From JBHIYN01 sp041984235 (GTDB lineage Bacteria; Pseudomonadota; Gammaproteobacteria; Ga0077536), in assembly GCA_041984235.1 (NCBI GenBank), contig JBHIYN010000006.1:62001-126000 (forward strand): a DNA stretch of 64,000 nucleotides, given 5' to 3'. Position numbers and translations under genes: made by a program. The notes beneath the pieces are model-generated. The model had not been told where the DNA came from. It ran no database searches and saw nothing but the letters and a program-made list of their open reading frames with translations. Position 1 is the stretch's first letter. Every line of letters begins with the position of its first letter. Of the stretch, positions 49,450 through 58,283 are shown piece after piece.

Positions 49450-49634
49450 GGGTGTTGGGTCGTGCGCGGCAGCGGTGACGTGCGCCGCCCGGAATCGATC
49501 GCGGAAATGGTGATTGTAATCGGCGCGACCGGCACCGTGCAGCGCCCCGGCGGGTCACGATAGCGTGCATAATGGCGCCACTCATTGGCGCCGCACGGAA
49601 CAGCGCAACGGGCGTCGGCGCCGGAAGGAACGAC

Positions 49635-50162
49635 GTGTCACAGATTGCCCAGGTACAGATCACCTACGTTGCTGGCGAGGACCGCCTGCTGCTGCGCGTG
49701 GCCTCGGGCGCACACGAGGAATTCCGCTTCTGGCTGACGCGCCGCTTCGTCCGCGCACTGCGTCCGCAACTGGAGAAATCGCTGTCGGAGCAACCGCGCA
49801 TCCGCGTACAGCCCAGCGCCGACGCGCGCCGTGAGCTGCTGCGCTTCGAGCACGAACAGGCGGTGGACCGATCGGACTTCCGCACCCCCTACCAGGACGA
49901 CGCCGCCCGGTCCCTGCCGCTCGGCAGCGCCCCCGTGCTGCTGACGCGCTTCCAGCTCGCCGCCGCCGCCAACGGCGCAATTACCCTGGGCCTGCGGCCC
50001 GAGCAGGGCCAGGGCATCGACCTCAACCTGAATGCGCAGCTCGCACATTCCCTGCTCGCCCTGATGGACAAGGCGATCAACGGCGCCGAATGGGATCTCG
50101 ACGCCGTCGCGATCGGTCCCGCCCCGGTCTCGCCGGAGGGCAGCGCCACGGCGCTCAACTGA
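49635..50162 (+). CDS. Conserved-type protein of unknown function
   Basis: Not recognised by name. The 175-residue soluble protein begins with a beta-rich segment (QVQITYVAGEDRLLLRV), then FRFWLTRRFVRALRPQLEK, an acidic-basic middle and a second beta-rich half (TRFQLAAAANGAITLGLRPEQG). I chose the GTG at 49635 because GGAAGGAA lies at ideal distance and homology-like composition starts there; an upstream ATG at 49572 is less likely. The K+ channel gene follows 16 bp later, and then the phosphatase, so they may form one unit. Confidence 0.68.
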   Translation: MSQIAQVQITYVAGEDRLLLRVASGAHEEFRFWLTRRFVRALRPQLEKSLSEQPRIRVQPSADARRELLRFEHEQAVDRSDFRTPYQDDAARSLPLGSAPVLLTRFQLAAAANGAITLGLRPEQGQGIDLNLNAQLAHSLLALMDKAINGAEWDLDAVAIGPAPVSPEGSATALN

Positions 50163-50178
50163 GCCCGCGCGCCGCACC

Positions 50179-50874
50179 ATGCATCCGCTCCTGCGTGTCG
50201 GCTCCCGTCCGGGCCATTACACCTGGCTGCTCGCCTCGCTGCTGGCGCTGTTGCTGATCGATTCGTTCGTCACCAGCCTGCCGCTGGGCTCGGTGGTGAC
50301 CAACATCCTGCTCGGGATCACGCTGATCACGAGCATCTACCCGGTCAGCGAACATCGCGCCGTGGTGTGGGGCGGCGGCACCCTGGCAACGGTCATGTTC
50401 GCGGCCCTGTGGGTGGCCCTGTTCACGGGCTCGACCATCGCCGAGCTGATCGCCCTGGCGGCAGGCTTCGTGTTCTACCTGCATGCCGCGCTGGTCATTC
50501 TCATCTCCATACTCTCGCGCTCGCGGATCTCCACCGACGAGCTGGCCGGTGCCATCAGCGTCTACCTGCTGCTGGGCATTTCGGGCGCGTTCATCTTCGC
50601 TTTCCTCAACCTCGCCGAGCCCGGCAGCGTGGTCAACACCTCGACCGCGATCCCGGCTCCGGCCGGGGCGGAGCTGCGCCGCAGCTTCAGCGAGTACCTC
50701 TATTTCAGCTTCACCTGCATGACCACGCTGGGATTCGGCGAGCTCGTTCCGGTCAGTCCACAGGCGCGCGTCTTCGCTTACCTCGAAGCGGTCATCGGCC
50801 AGGTCTACCTGACCGTTCTCATCGCGCGCCTGGTCGGGCTGCACCTCACCCATTCGCGGCCACAGGCCGACTGA
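50179..50874 (+). CDS. Two-pore-helix K+ channel-like protein (Ion_trans_2)
   Basis: Membrane protein of 231 residues with about six hydrophobic segments. The re-entrant pore loop carries TTLGFGELVP (182-191), i.e. a TxGFG selectivity filter in place of TVGYG, just before the last helix (about 198-222). There is no cytoplasmic RCK domain. The gene sits 16 bp after an unknown gene and 4 bp before a SpoIIE-type phosphatase, suggesting co-expression. Confidence 0.82.
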   Translation: MHPLLRVGSRPGHYTWLLASLLALLLIDSFVTSLPLGSVVTNILLGITLITSIYPVSEHRAVVWGGGTLATVMFAALWVALFTGSTIAELIALAAGFVFYLHAALVILISILSRSRISTDELAGAISVYLLLGISGAFIFAFLNLAEPGSVVNTSTAIPAPAGAELRRSFSEYLYFSFTCMTTLGFGELVPVSPQARVFAYLEAVIGQVYLTVLIARLVGLHLTHSRPQAD

Positions 50875-50878
50875 ATCC

Positions 50879-53029
50879 GTGTCCTTGCGGACCAAGGTGC
50901 TGCTGTTGCTGAGCGCCATCGCACTGGTGCCGGCGCTGGTCACGGCGACGCTGGACACCCACCTGCTGCGCAGCCTGAGCGACGACCTCACACAGCGTAA
51001 CGCGCAGGCGATGGCCGACCAGGCGCTGGTCACCATGCAACGCATCGCCGCCGAGTATGCCGACGTACTCGACCGCGAGAGCCGCCGCATCCGCGTGCTG
51101 GTCGAGTTGCAGGCCGACTATGCCGAGCGCCTGCTGCGCAGTGCCGGCGACACGGCAGGCGCCGCGGCGGGAACGGTCCACTTCACCGAAGCCTTCGACC
51201 GCGCCGATCCGACCCTCGAGCTGAGCGCGCGCTACGCGCCGCTCAGCCACGCCGAACCCGGGGCGGCGCGCGCGCTGCCCGTTTCATGGGATCACCAGGT
51301 CTTTCATCACCCCGAGACCGTCGCGCGCGAGACGCTGCTGGACGATGCGCGCGCCCTGCTGCCCATGACCGACTTCTTCCACAGGGTCCGCGACCCGCGC
51401 GATCGCATCCTGCGCTGGCAGTACGTCGTGCTGGACAACGGCCTGCTCGCCACCTTCCCCGGCCATGGCGCCTACCCGGCGGGTTTCGATCCGCGCGAAC
51501 GCCCGTGGTTCGAAGCGCAGCGCCTCAACCCCGGGTTTCGCTGGTACCGCCCGCATTTCGATGTCACCACGCGCGCGCTGGTGATCAACGCGACCATGCC
51601 GCTGCACGCGGCGGACGGGCGCTTCATCGGCATGACCGGCATCGACATCGACCTGCTGGCAACCTTCGAAGTGCTGGAGCTACCGCCTTACCTGCGTGCC
51701 GGCAGCGAGTTGATGCAGGTCGCCGCGGTGACCCCGCCGCAGGCCAGCGAGCCGCGCCTGGTGGTGCTGGCTCGACAGAACGCGTCGTTCAGCAACAGCG
51801 ACTGGCACGCACTGCCCGACCTCGAGCTGTTCGCGCTCGACGATCGCGCCACCACCGAGACCGTGCGCACGGCCATGCTCGCCGGCCGTGACGGACACCT
51901 GCGGGCGACCATCGGCGGACGTGAGCATTTCGTCCTGTATCGCCGCTTCGGCGAGGCCGCCAGCTACCTCGTGATGACGGTACCCGTGGCGCGTGCAACG
52001 GCAGCCGCCTTCGATGCCCGCCGCCATGCGCGCACCGTCACCGCCGAGCACGTGCGTACCCTGTTGCTGGTGCTGTTCACGGCCAGCGCCCTGGCGATGC
52101 TGGTCGCGCTGGCAGCCTCGCGTCACCTGACGCGTCCGATCGAGCACCTCAAGCGCGTCGTGCAGCGTCTCGCCCGCGGCGATCTCGCGGTGCGCGCGGT
52201 GGTTACCACCGGCGACGAGCTGCAGGCGCTGGGCGAAGCGTTCAACGCGATGGTGCCGCAGCTGCGCGAACGCGCCCACGTGCAGGAGTCGCTGGCGCTG
52301 GCACGCGAGGTGCAGCAGCAGCTGCTGCCACCGGCACCGCCGCAGATCGCCGGCTACGACGTGTGCGGCGTTTCGCTGTATTCCGACGAGACCGGCGGCG
52401 ACTATTTCGATTACGTGCCGGGGGTAACCGGCGATGACGGGCGCCTCGGCGTCGTCGTTGCCGATGTCTCCGGACACGGCATCGCCCCCGCGCTGCTGAT
52501 GGCGACGACCCGGGCGCTGCTGCACGGCGCGCGCGGCCGCGGCCTGGCGCTGGACGAGCTGCTGGGTCTGCTCAACGAGAATCTCGCCGACGACGTCAGC
52601 CACGGCCACTTCGTGACCCTGTTCCTGCTCACCGTGGAGGCCGGAGGCGATGCCATCGAGTGGGCCAGCGCCGGCCATGACCCGGCGCTGGTCTACCGCG
52701 CCCGCAGCGGCAGCGTGGGCGAGCTCGGCGGTGACGGCATCCCGCTCGGTATCGACCCGGACTGGCGCTACGGCGACGCCAGCCGCGGCACGCTGGGCGA
52801 CGGCGACATCGTGCTCATCGGTACCGACGGGATCTGGGAAACGCCGGCGGCCGACGGCACGCGGTTCGGCAAACACCGCCTGCACGAATTCCTGCGCGCG
52901 CACGCCGAGGACGATGCCGCAACCCTGTGCGCGGGGCTGGTCGACGCCCTGGCGCGTTTCCGCGGCAGCGCGCGGCAGCACGACGACGTGACCATCGTGG
53001 TGGTGAAGCACCGCGCCGGCCACGCCTGA
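50879..53029 (+). CDS. Membrane-anchored SpoIIE-type serine phosphatase with periplasmic sensor
   Basis: PP2C-like phosphatase (RsbU/SpoIIE family) of 716 residues. TM1 at about 5-25, a large periplasmic sensor of Cache type (about 30-385), TM2 at about 391-413, HAMP (413-465), then the phosphatase (about 490-716) with metal aspartates in GGDYFDYV (near 505-511) and VADVSGHG (near 527-534). Such enzymes dephosphorylate anti-sigma antagonists. No anti-sigma or antagonist gene is adjacent, so its target is unknown. The start is GTG, 4 bp after the channel gene. Confidence 0.9.
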   Translation: MSLRTKVLLLLSAIALVPALVTATLDTHLLRSLSDDLTQRNAQAMADQALVTMQRIAAEYADVLDRESRRIRVLVELQADYAERLLRSAGDTAGAAAGTVHFTEAFDRADPTLELSARYAPLSHAEPGAARALPVSWDHQVFHHPETVARETLLDDARALLPMTDFFHRVRDPRDRILRWQYVVLDNGLLATFPGHGAYPAGFDPRERPWFEAQRLNPGFRWYRPHFDVTTRALVINATMPLHAADGRFIGMTGIDIDLLATFEVLELPPYLRAGSELMQVAAVTPPQASEPRLVVLARQNASFSNSDWHALPDLELFALDDRATTETVRTAMLAGRDGHLRATIGGREHFVLYRRFGEAASYLVMTVPVARATAAAFDARRHARTVTAEHVRTLLLVLFTASALAMLVALAASRHLTRPIEHLKRVVQRLARGDLAVRAVVTTGDELQALGEAFNAMVPQLRERAHVQESLALAREVQQQLLPPAPPQIAGYDVCGVSLYSDETGGDYFDYVPGVTGDDGRLGVVVADVSGHGIAPALLMATTRALLHGARGRGLALDELLGLLNENLADDVSHGHFVTLFLLTVEAGGDAIEWASAGHDPALVYRARSGSVGELGGDGIPLGIDPDWRYGDASRGTLGDGDIVLIGTDGIWETPAADGTRFGKHRLHEFLRAHAEDDAATLCAGLVDALARFRGSARQHDDVTIVVVKHRAGHA

Positions 53030-53046
53030 CGCCGCAGGCTGCCGGC

Positions 53047-53730
53047 ATGGCATTCGTCGTCATCGCGCTGGTCGTCGCCGTGATCTTCGGGCCACAGCTG
53101 TGGGCCCGCCACGTGCTCACGCGTTATACCGGCGAACGCGACGATCTGCCCGGCACCGGCGCCGAGCTCGCGCGCCACCTGCTGCGCGAAGCGCGCATGG
53201 ACGACTACCGCGTCGAGCGCGCCGCGGACGGCGTCGGCGATCATTTCAACCCGGCCACCGGCGTGGTCGCGCTGAGCGCCGAGCACTACGAGCGACGCTC
53301 GCTGGCCGCGGCGGTGGTCGCCACGCACGAGGTCGGTCACGCCATCCAGCATTTCATCGGCTACCGTCCACTGGCCCTGCGCACGCGCCTCGCCGGCGCC
53401 GCCACGATCGCCGAACGCGTGGCCTCGATGATGCTCGTGGCGATGCCGCTGGTAACCGTGCTGACCCGTGCGCCGGCCGCCGGCGCCGGCCTGCTGATCG
53501 CCGGCGTCGCCATCATGCTGCTGCCGGTGCTGGTGCACCTGGCAACGCTGCCGGTCGAGTTCGACGCCAGCTTCCGCCGCGCCCTGCCAATCCTCGAGCG
53601 CGGCTACCTGGAGGGGCGCGATCTCGTCCGCGCGCGCCGCATCCTGACCGCCTGTGCGCTGACCTACGTCGCCGGCTCGCTCGCCAGCCTGCTCAATTTC
53701 TGGCGCTGGATTCGCATCCTGCGGCGCTGA
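53047..53730 (+). CDS. Membrane zinc metallopeptidase, YugP type
   Basis: 227-residue protein with an N-terminal membrane helix, then HEVGH (H94, E95, H98) and further membrane segments at about 125-145, 150-172 and 205-222. The arrangement and the motif ATHEVGHAIQHF fit the neutral zinc metallopeptidase (YugP-like) family. The physiological substrate is unknown. It follows the phosphatase by 17 bp and could belong to its operon. It converges on the radical SAM gene with 3 bp between. Confidence 0.88.
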   Translation: MAFVVIALVVAVIFGPQLWARHVLTRYTGERDDLPGTGAELARHLLREARMDDYRVERAADGVGDHFNPATGVVALSAEHYERRSLAAAVVATHEVGHAIQHFIGYRPLALRTRLAGAATIAERVASMMLVAMPLVTVLTRAPAAGAGLLIAGVAIMLLPVLVHLATLPVEFDASFRRALPILERGYLEGRDLVRARRILTACALTYVAGSLASLLNFWRWIRILRR

Positions 53731-53733
53731 CGC

Positions 53734-54813
53734 TCAGAACAGCTCGAGCTGGCCATCGTCCTTCGGCGGCGGGCGGAAACGGCGTGTGTTTAGCGCGTGA
53801 CGCGACTTGTTCAGGCCCAGTGCACGGCACTGGCGCTCGAAACGCTGGCGCACCAGCTCGGCGAAAACGCCCTCGCCCTTGAGACGGCGTCCGAACGTCG
53901 CGTCGCTCTCCGCGCCGCCGCGGATCTGGCGTACGCGGCTCATGACGTGCTCCGCTCGCAGCGGGTAGTGCGTCGCCAGCCAGTCCTTGAACAACGGGTT
54001 GACCTCGCGCGGCAGGCGCAGCACCACGTAACCGGCGTGTACCGCCCCGACCTGCGCGGCCTGCTCGAGCACGCGCTCGAGCTCGTGGTCGTTCAGCGCG
54101 GGGATTACCGGTGCAAACATGACGCCGGCCGGCACCCCGGCGCCGGCAAGCCGGCGCAGCGTCTCGATGCGCCGCTGCGGCGCGGCCGCACGCGGCTCCA
54201 TGCGGCGCGCCAGCTCACGGTCGAGCGTGGTGACCGAAACGAACACCTGCACCAGCCCCTCGGCAGCCATCGGTGCAAGCAGGTCGAGATCGCGCTCGAC
54301 CAGCGCCGACTTGGTGACGATGGTCAGCGGGTGGCGGCACTCCGACAGCACCTCGATGATCGCCCGTGTTATGCCCAGACGACGTTCGACCGGCTGGTAA
54401 CAATCGGTGTTCGCGCCAATCGAGATCGGCTCGCAGCGGTAGCCGGGCCGCGCCAGCTCGGCACGCAGGACCGCGGCGGCATCCGGCTTGCTGAACAGGC
54501 GCGACTCGAAATCGAGCCCGGGCGAGAGATCGACATACGCATGTGCCGGGCGTGCATAGCAGTACGCGCAGCCATGCTCGCAGCCGCGGTAAGGGTTGAT
54601 CGAAAGATTGAACGGCAGATCGGGGGAGCTGTTGCGGTTGATCACGCTCTTCACGCGTTCCGGCGTAACCGTGGTGCGCAGTGGCGGCGCCTGTTCGTCG
54701 GCGCTGCCCCAGCCATCGTCAAAGGTTTCCCTGGTGCTGTCCGAGTAGCGCGGATCGGGCCGAAAACCGGCGCCGCGGCCCTTGTGCGGCGCGTCTTTCC
54801 GCGCGTCGCTCAT
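53734..54813 (-). CDS. PA0069-family radical SAM protein
   Basis: SplB-like radical SAM protein of 359 residues. The 4Fe-4S motif CEHGCAYCY gives C78, C82 and C85, with the SAM-binding and TIM-barrel strands following (ISIGANTDCYQPVERR, TIVTKS, VSVTTLD). The family is related to spore photoproduct lyase, but its substrate is not established. The last five residues are QLELF, resembling a sliding-clamp-binding motif. The ATG at 54813 is preferred to a GTG three codons earlier. Confidence 0.9.
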   Translation of the reverse strand: MSDARKDAPHKGRGAGFRPDPRYSDSTRETFDDGWGSADEQAPPLRTTVTPERVKSVINRNSSPDLPFNLSINPYRGCEHGCAYCYARPAHAYVDLSPGLDFESRLFSKPDAAAVLRAELARPGYRCEPISIGANTDCYQPVERRLGITRAIIEVLSECRHPLTIVTKSALVERDLDLLAPMAAEGLVQVFVSVTTLDRELARRMEPRAAAPQRRIETLRRLAGAGVPAGVMFAPVIPALNDHELERVLEQAAQVGAVHAGYVVLRLPREVNPLFKDWLATHYPLRAEHVMSRVRQIRGGAESDATFGRRLKGEGVFAELVRQRFERQCRALGLNKSRHALNTRRFRPPPKDDGQLELF

Positions 54814-54919
54814 GGCGCGCACCCCGGCGCTCGCCTCGCGCGCTTCCTCGTGCCCCTGCTAGAATCCCGGCGCACCGTCGCAGCATGGCCGGCCGCCCGT
54901 TCCGCCTCGTTCGAACACC

Positions 54920-56320
54920 GTGTCACTGACCGAAATCCTGCTCGTCGTCGCCGCCATTCTGCTCGCGGCCGGCAGCGTGCTGCTCGTGCTGCTCCTGCGC
55001 CGCCTGTCGCGCGGCGACGGACACGATGCGCGCTTCGAAGCCCTTGCGCAACAGGCCGCGGCGCAGAAGACCACGCTGGAGATGATCGACCAGCGCCTGG
55101 GGCAGCTGCACGGGCAGTTCATTACCGAAGGCGGCCAGCTGCGCGAGCAGGTCGGCAGCAGCCTGCACGGCTTCCGCCAGAGTGTCACCGAGAACCTCGG
55201 CGACAGCCGTGCGCACATCGTGCGCGACCTCGCCGAGGTGCGCGAGCAGACGCGCGCGATCATGAGCGAGCACCGCCAGCAGGTCGAGGCGCAGAACGCC
55301 CGCGCCCTGGAGACCCTGGTGAAGAACATGCGCGAGGGCTACGAGAGCCTGCACAAGCAGCTTGGCGAGTCGCTGCTGCGCAGCTCCACCGACCTCGGTC
55401 AGCGCGTCGACGCGCTGACCAAGCGCACCGACGAACGCCTCAAGGAGATTGGCGGGGAAGTCGAGAAGCGGCTCTCCGAAGGTTTCGAGAAGACCAACGC
55501 GACCTTTGCCGACGTCGTCAAACGGCTCGCCCTGATCGACCAGGCGCAGAAGAAGATCACCGAGCTGTCGACCGACGTGGTCAGTCTGCAGCAGCTGCTG
55601 GCGGACAAGCGTTCGCGCGGCGCCTTCGGCGAGGTCCAGCTCTCGGCGCTGGTCGGCAACGTCATGCCGCCGTCGAGCTTCGCCCTGCAGCACACCCTGC
55701 CCAACGGACGCATCGCCGACTGCGCGCTGTTCCTGCCGCCACCGACCGGCACCATCTGCATCGATGCCAAGTTCCCGCTCGAATCTTTCCGCACCATGAC
55801 CGATCCCGAGCGCGGCGAGCTCGAGCGCAAGCGCGCCGAGAGCCAGTTCAAGCAGGACATCAAGAAGCACATCAGAGACATCTCGGAGCGCTACGTGATC
55901 CGCGACGTGACCAGCGACGGCGCCATCATGTTCATTCCGGCCGAGGCCGTGTTCGCCGAGATCCAGGCGCACCATGCCGATCTGGTCGACAGCGCGCACG
56001 CGGCGCGCGTGTGGCTGGCTTCACCGACCACCCTGTGGGCCATCCTGAACACCGCCGCGGCGGTGCTCAAGGACGCCGCGACCCGCGAGCAGGTCGACAT
56101 CATCCAGCAGCACCTCGGCTACCTGTCGGAGGATTTCCAGCGCTTCCGCACGCGCATGGACAACCTCGGCCGGCACATCCAGCAGGCCAGCAAGGACGTC
56201 GACGAAGTGAACATTTCGGCGCGAAAGATCTCTGACCGTTTCGAGAAGATCGAACGCGTGGAGCTCGAAGGACCCGAAAGTTCTGCGCCACAGATCCGAC
56301 AACAAGACAACGACCTGTGA
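54920..56320 (+). CDS. rmuC: DNA recombination protein RmuC
   Basis: Inner-membrane-anchored protein with a nuclease-like fold, thought to limit inversions and rearrangements. The 466-residue protein has an N-terminal membrane helix (4-27), a long coiled coil (about 40-200) and the conserved core with GAFGEVQLSALVGN, CIDAKFPLESF and the C-terminal NLGRHIQQASKDV. The start is GTG. A 13-bp tandem duplication covers its stop codon, so the final codons may have been affected. Confidence 0.93.
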   Translation: MSLTEILLVVAAILLAAGSVLLVLLLRRLSRGDGHDARFEALAQQAAAQKTTLEMIDQRLGQLHGQFITEGGQLREQVGSSLHGFRQSVTENLGDSRAHIVRDLAEVREQTRAIMSEHRQQVEAQNARALETLVKNMREGYESLHKQLGESLLRSSTDLGQRVDALTKRTDERLKEIGGEVEKRLSEGFEKTNATFADVVKRLALIDQAQKKITELSTDVVSLQQLLADKRSRGAFGEVQLSALVGNVMPPSSFALQHTLPNGRIADCALFLPPPTGTICIDAKFPLESFRTMTDPERGELERKRAESQFKQDIKKHIRDISERYVIRDVTSDGAIMFIPAEAVFAEIQAHHADLVDSAHAARVWLASPTTLWAILNTAAAVLKDAATREQVDIIQQHLGYLSEDFQRFRTRMDNLGRHIQQASKDVDEVNISARKISDRFEKIERVELEGPESSAPQIRQQDNDL

Positions 56321-56332
56321 CAACGACCTGTG
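56307..56332. repeat. 13-bp tandem duplication at the rmuC stop
   Basis: ACAACGACCTGTG occurs twice head to tail (56307-56319, 56320-56332). The first copy supplies the TGA stop of rmuC; the second creates a further TGTGA just before the CRP-like site. Confidence 0.85.
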
Positions 56333-56336
56333 ACTT

Positions 56337-56352
56337 TGTGACCACATTCACA
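56337..56352. promoter_or_regulatory. CRP/Vfr-like site upstream of the HAD phosphatase
   Basis: TGTGA-CCACAT-TCACA, an exact match to the CRP consensus half-sites, extended to TTGTGA/TCACAA. It lies 86 bp before the HAD start within an AT-rich 116-bp gap that must hold the promoter. Confidence 0.6.
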
Positions 56353-56437
56353 ATGAATCAATAGTTTATTGGCTAAATTAGTGATAGATTTACAACAAAA
56401 TGTTGCAACCATGCCAAAATCGGCGCTCGAAGGGCGA

Positions 56438-57238
56438 ATGAACAAGCTGCGCGCGATCATTTTCGACGTCGACGGCACCCTGGCTGACACCGAGGAGGTG
56501 CACCGGCTGGCGTTCAACTACGTGTTCGAGGAGTTCGGCCTCGACTGGCAGTGGACGCCGGAGCTCTACGAGCAGCTTCTGGCCATTTCCGGCGGGCGCG
56601 AACGCATCACCGCCTACGGCAAGGACCTGCGCCGCCGCTTCACCGACGACGCCGCCTTCGACGACTTCGTGCGCACCGTGCACCGCGCCAAGACGCGCAA
56701 GTACGCCGCCATGCTGACCGATGGCGAGGTCGGCCTGCGCCCCGGTATCCGCCGCCTGCTCGACGAGGCGCGCGAGGCCGGCATCGTGATGGCACTCGCC
56801 ACGAGCTCGGCCTATACCAACGCCGAAACGCTGCTCGACAACAATCTGCCGCCCGGCTGGCGCGACTGGTTTACCGCCATCGAGTCGTGTGACTCGGTGG
56901 AGCTCAAGAAGCCCTCGCCCGCCGTCTACCAGGCCGTGCTCGCGAAGCTGGGCCTCGGGCTGGACGAGATTGCGGCCGTCGAGGACACCCGCAATGGCCT
57001 GCTCGCCGCACAGGCCGCCGGGCTCGCCACCGTGGTGACCACGCACCGCTACACGCGCGATAACGACTTCGCGGGCGCCGCGCTGGTGATCGACAGCGCC
57101 GGGGAGCCGGACGCGCCGTTCAGCGTCGCCGCCGGCGACGCGCACGGGCACCGCTGGCTGACCGTCGGGCTGTTCGACGACCTCCTGTCCGCCCAGGCGG
57201 AGGCCGCACAACCGGTCAGGGTACGCCGCAGCGCCTGA
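56438..57238 (+). CDS. HAD-family phosphatase, CbbY type
   Basis: Haloacid-dehalogenase phosphatase of 266 residues: nucleophile motif FDVDGTLADTE (D10, D12), cap region 20-95, TSSAY motif, KKPSPAVY lysine motif and EDTRNGL acidic motif. CbbY enzymes hydrolyse xylulose-1,5-bisphosphate in autotrophs, but non-autotroph members have other substrates, and no Calvin-cycle genes lie here. The ATG at 56438 with GAAGGG upstream is preferred over the ATG at 56411. A CRP-like site precedes it. Confidence 0.87.
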   Translation: MNKLRAIIFDVDGTLADTEEVHRLAFNYVFEEFGLDWQWTPELYEQLLAISGGRERITAYGKDLRRRFTDDAAFDDFVRTVHRAKTRKYAAMLTDGEVGLRPGIRRLLDEAREAGIVMALATSSAYTNAETLLDNNLPPGWRDWFTAIESCDSVELKKPSPAVYQAVLAKLGLGLDEIAAVEDTRNGLLAAQAAGLATVVTTHRYTRDNDFAGAALVIDSAGEPDAPFSVAAGDAHGHRWLTVGLFDDLLSAQAEAAQPVRVRRSA

Positions 57239-57307
57239 ATCCCGCGCTGCATACGGCGCAGGGTTGCGGTATAACCGGCGGCGAATCCCGCCGCGGGTGA
57301 GTTCACC

Positions 57308-58234
57308 GTGACCCTGACCGAACTGCGCTACATCGTTGCCGTGGCCCGGCACCTGCACTTCGGCAAGGCCGCCGAGGCCTGCTTCGTGAGTCAGCCGACC
57401 CTCAGCGTCGGCGTGCGCAAGCTCGAAGAAGAGCTGGGCGTGCGCCTGTTCGAGCGCAGCCGCAGCGACGTCATCGTAACCCCGGCGGGCACCGCGATCG
57501 TGGAGCAGGCGCAAGACGTGCTGCGCGCCGTCGAAGGCATTCGCGAGACCGCTGACGCCGCGCGCGACCCGCTCGGGCACGAGCTGGCGCTGGGCGTCAT
57601 CTACACCATCGGCCCATACCTGGTGCCGCGCCTGATCACGTCGCTGCGCCAGCGCGCACCGCAACTGGCGCTGCGCGTACGCGAGGACTTCACCGACGCC
57701 CTCGCCGCGCAGCTCAAGCGCGGCGACATCGATGCCGCGATCATGTCCTTGCCCTACAGCGACCCGCAGCTCGTGTCACGCGCGCTGTACGAGGAACCGT
57801 TCAAGGTCGCGATGCCGGCCGACCACCCGCTGGCGCGCCACAAGCGCATCAAACCCGCCGACCTGGAGGACGAAACCGTGCTCCTGCTCGGTGCCCGCAA
57901 CTGCTTCCGCGACCAGGTCATCGAGGCCTGTCCGGCCTGCGCCGACCCGTCCCGCCGCGAACCGGGCAGCCTGCAGAAGACGCTGGAGGGCAGCTCGCTG
58001 GACACCATCTGCCAGATGGTTGCGACCGGTGCCGGCATCACCGTGCTGCCGCAGACCATGCGCATCAGCGAGGACCTCGACGAGCTGCTGACCATCCGGC
58101 CATTCACCAGGCCGATCCCGACGCGCACGGTGGCGGTTTTCTACCGGCGCGGTTTCGCCCGCCCGGAAGTGATCAACTGCATCACCGAGGCGGTGCGCGA
58201 AGCCGATATCGACGGCGTGCGCTACGCGCGCTGA
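57308..58234 (+). CDS. oxyR: Hydrogen-peroxide-responsive regulator OxyR
   Basis: LysR-type regulator of 308 residues with an N-terminal winged helix (1-60) and the redox pair C199 and C208, at exactly the residue numbers of E. coli OxyR, in ARNCFRDQVIEACPAC. That spacing separates it from other LysR proteins such as CbbR, despite the CbbY-like neighbour. The start is GTG. The usual targets (katG, ahpC) are outside this window; msrB is at 5 kb without a visible OxyR site. Confidence 0.95.
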   Translation: MTLTELRYIVAVARHLHFGKAAEACFVSQPTLSVGVRKLEEELGVRLFERSRSDVIVTPAGTAIVEQAQDVLRAVEGIRETADAARDPLGHELALGVIYTIGPYLVPRLITSLRQRAPQLALRVREDFTDALAAQLKRGDIDAAIMSLPYSDPQLVSRALYEEPFKVAMPADHPLARHKRIKPADLEDETVLLLGARNCFRDQVIEACPACADPSRREPGSLQKTLEGSSLDTICQMVATGAGITVLPQTMRISEDLDELLTIRPFTRPIPTRTVAVFYRRGFARPEVINCITEAVREADIDGVRYAR

Positions 58235-58283
58235 GCGTTGCGACAAAACGTTCCAACGCCACGCCGACGGGAACGGGCCGAGC

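Noticed and set aside
57308..58234. CbbR (Calvin-cycle regulator) because of the CbbY-like neighbour
   Set aside because: The C199/C208 pair and its context are diagnostic of OxyR.
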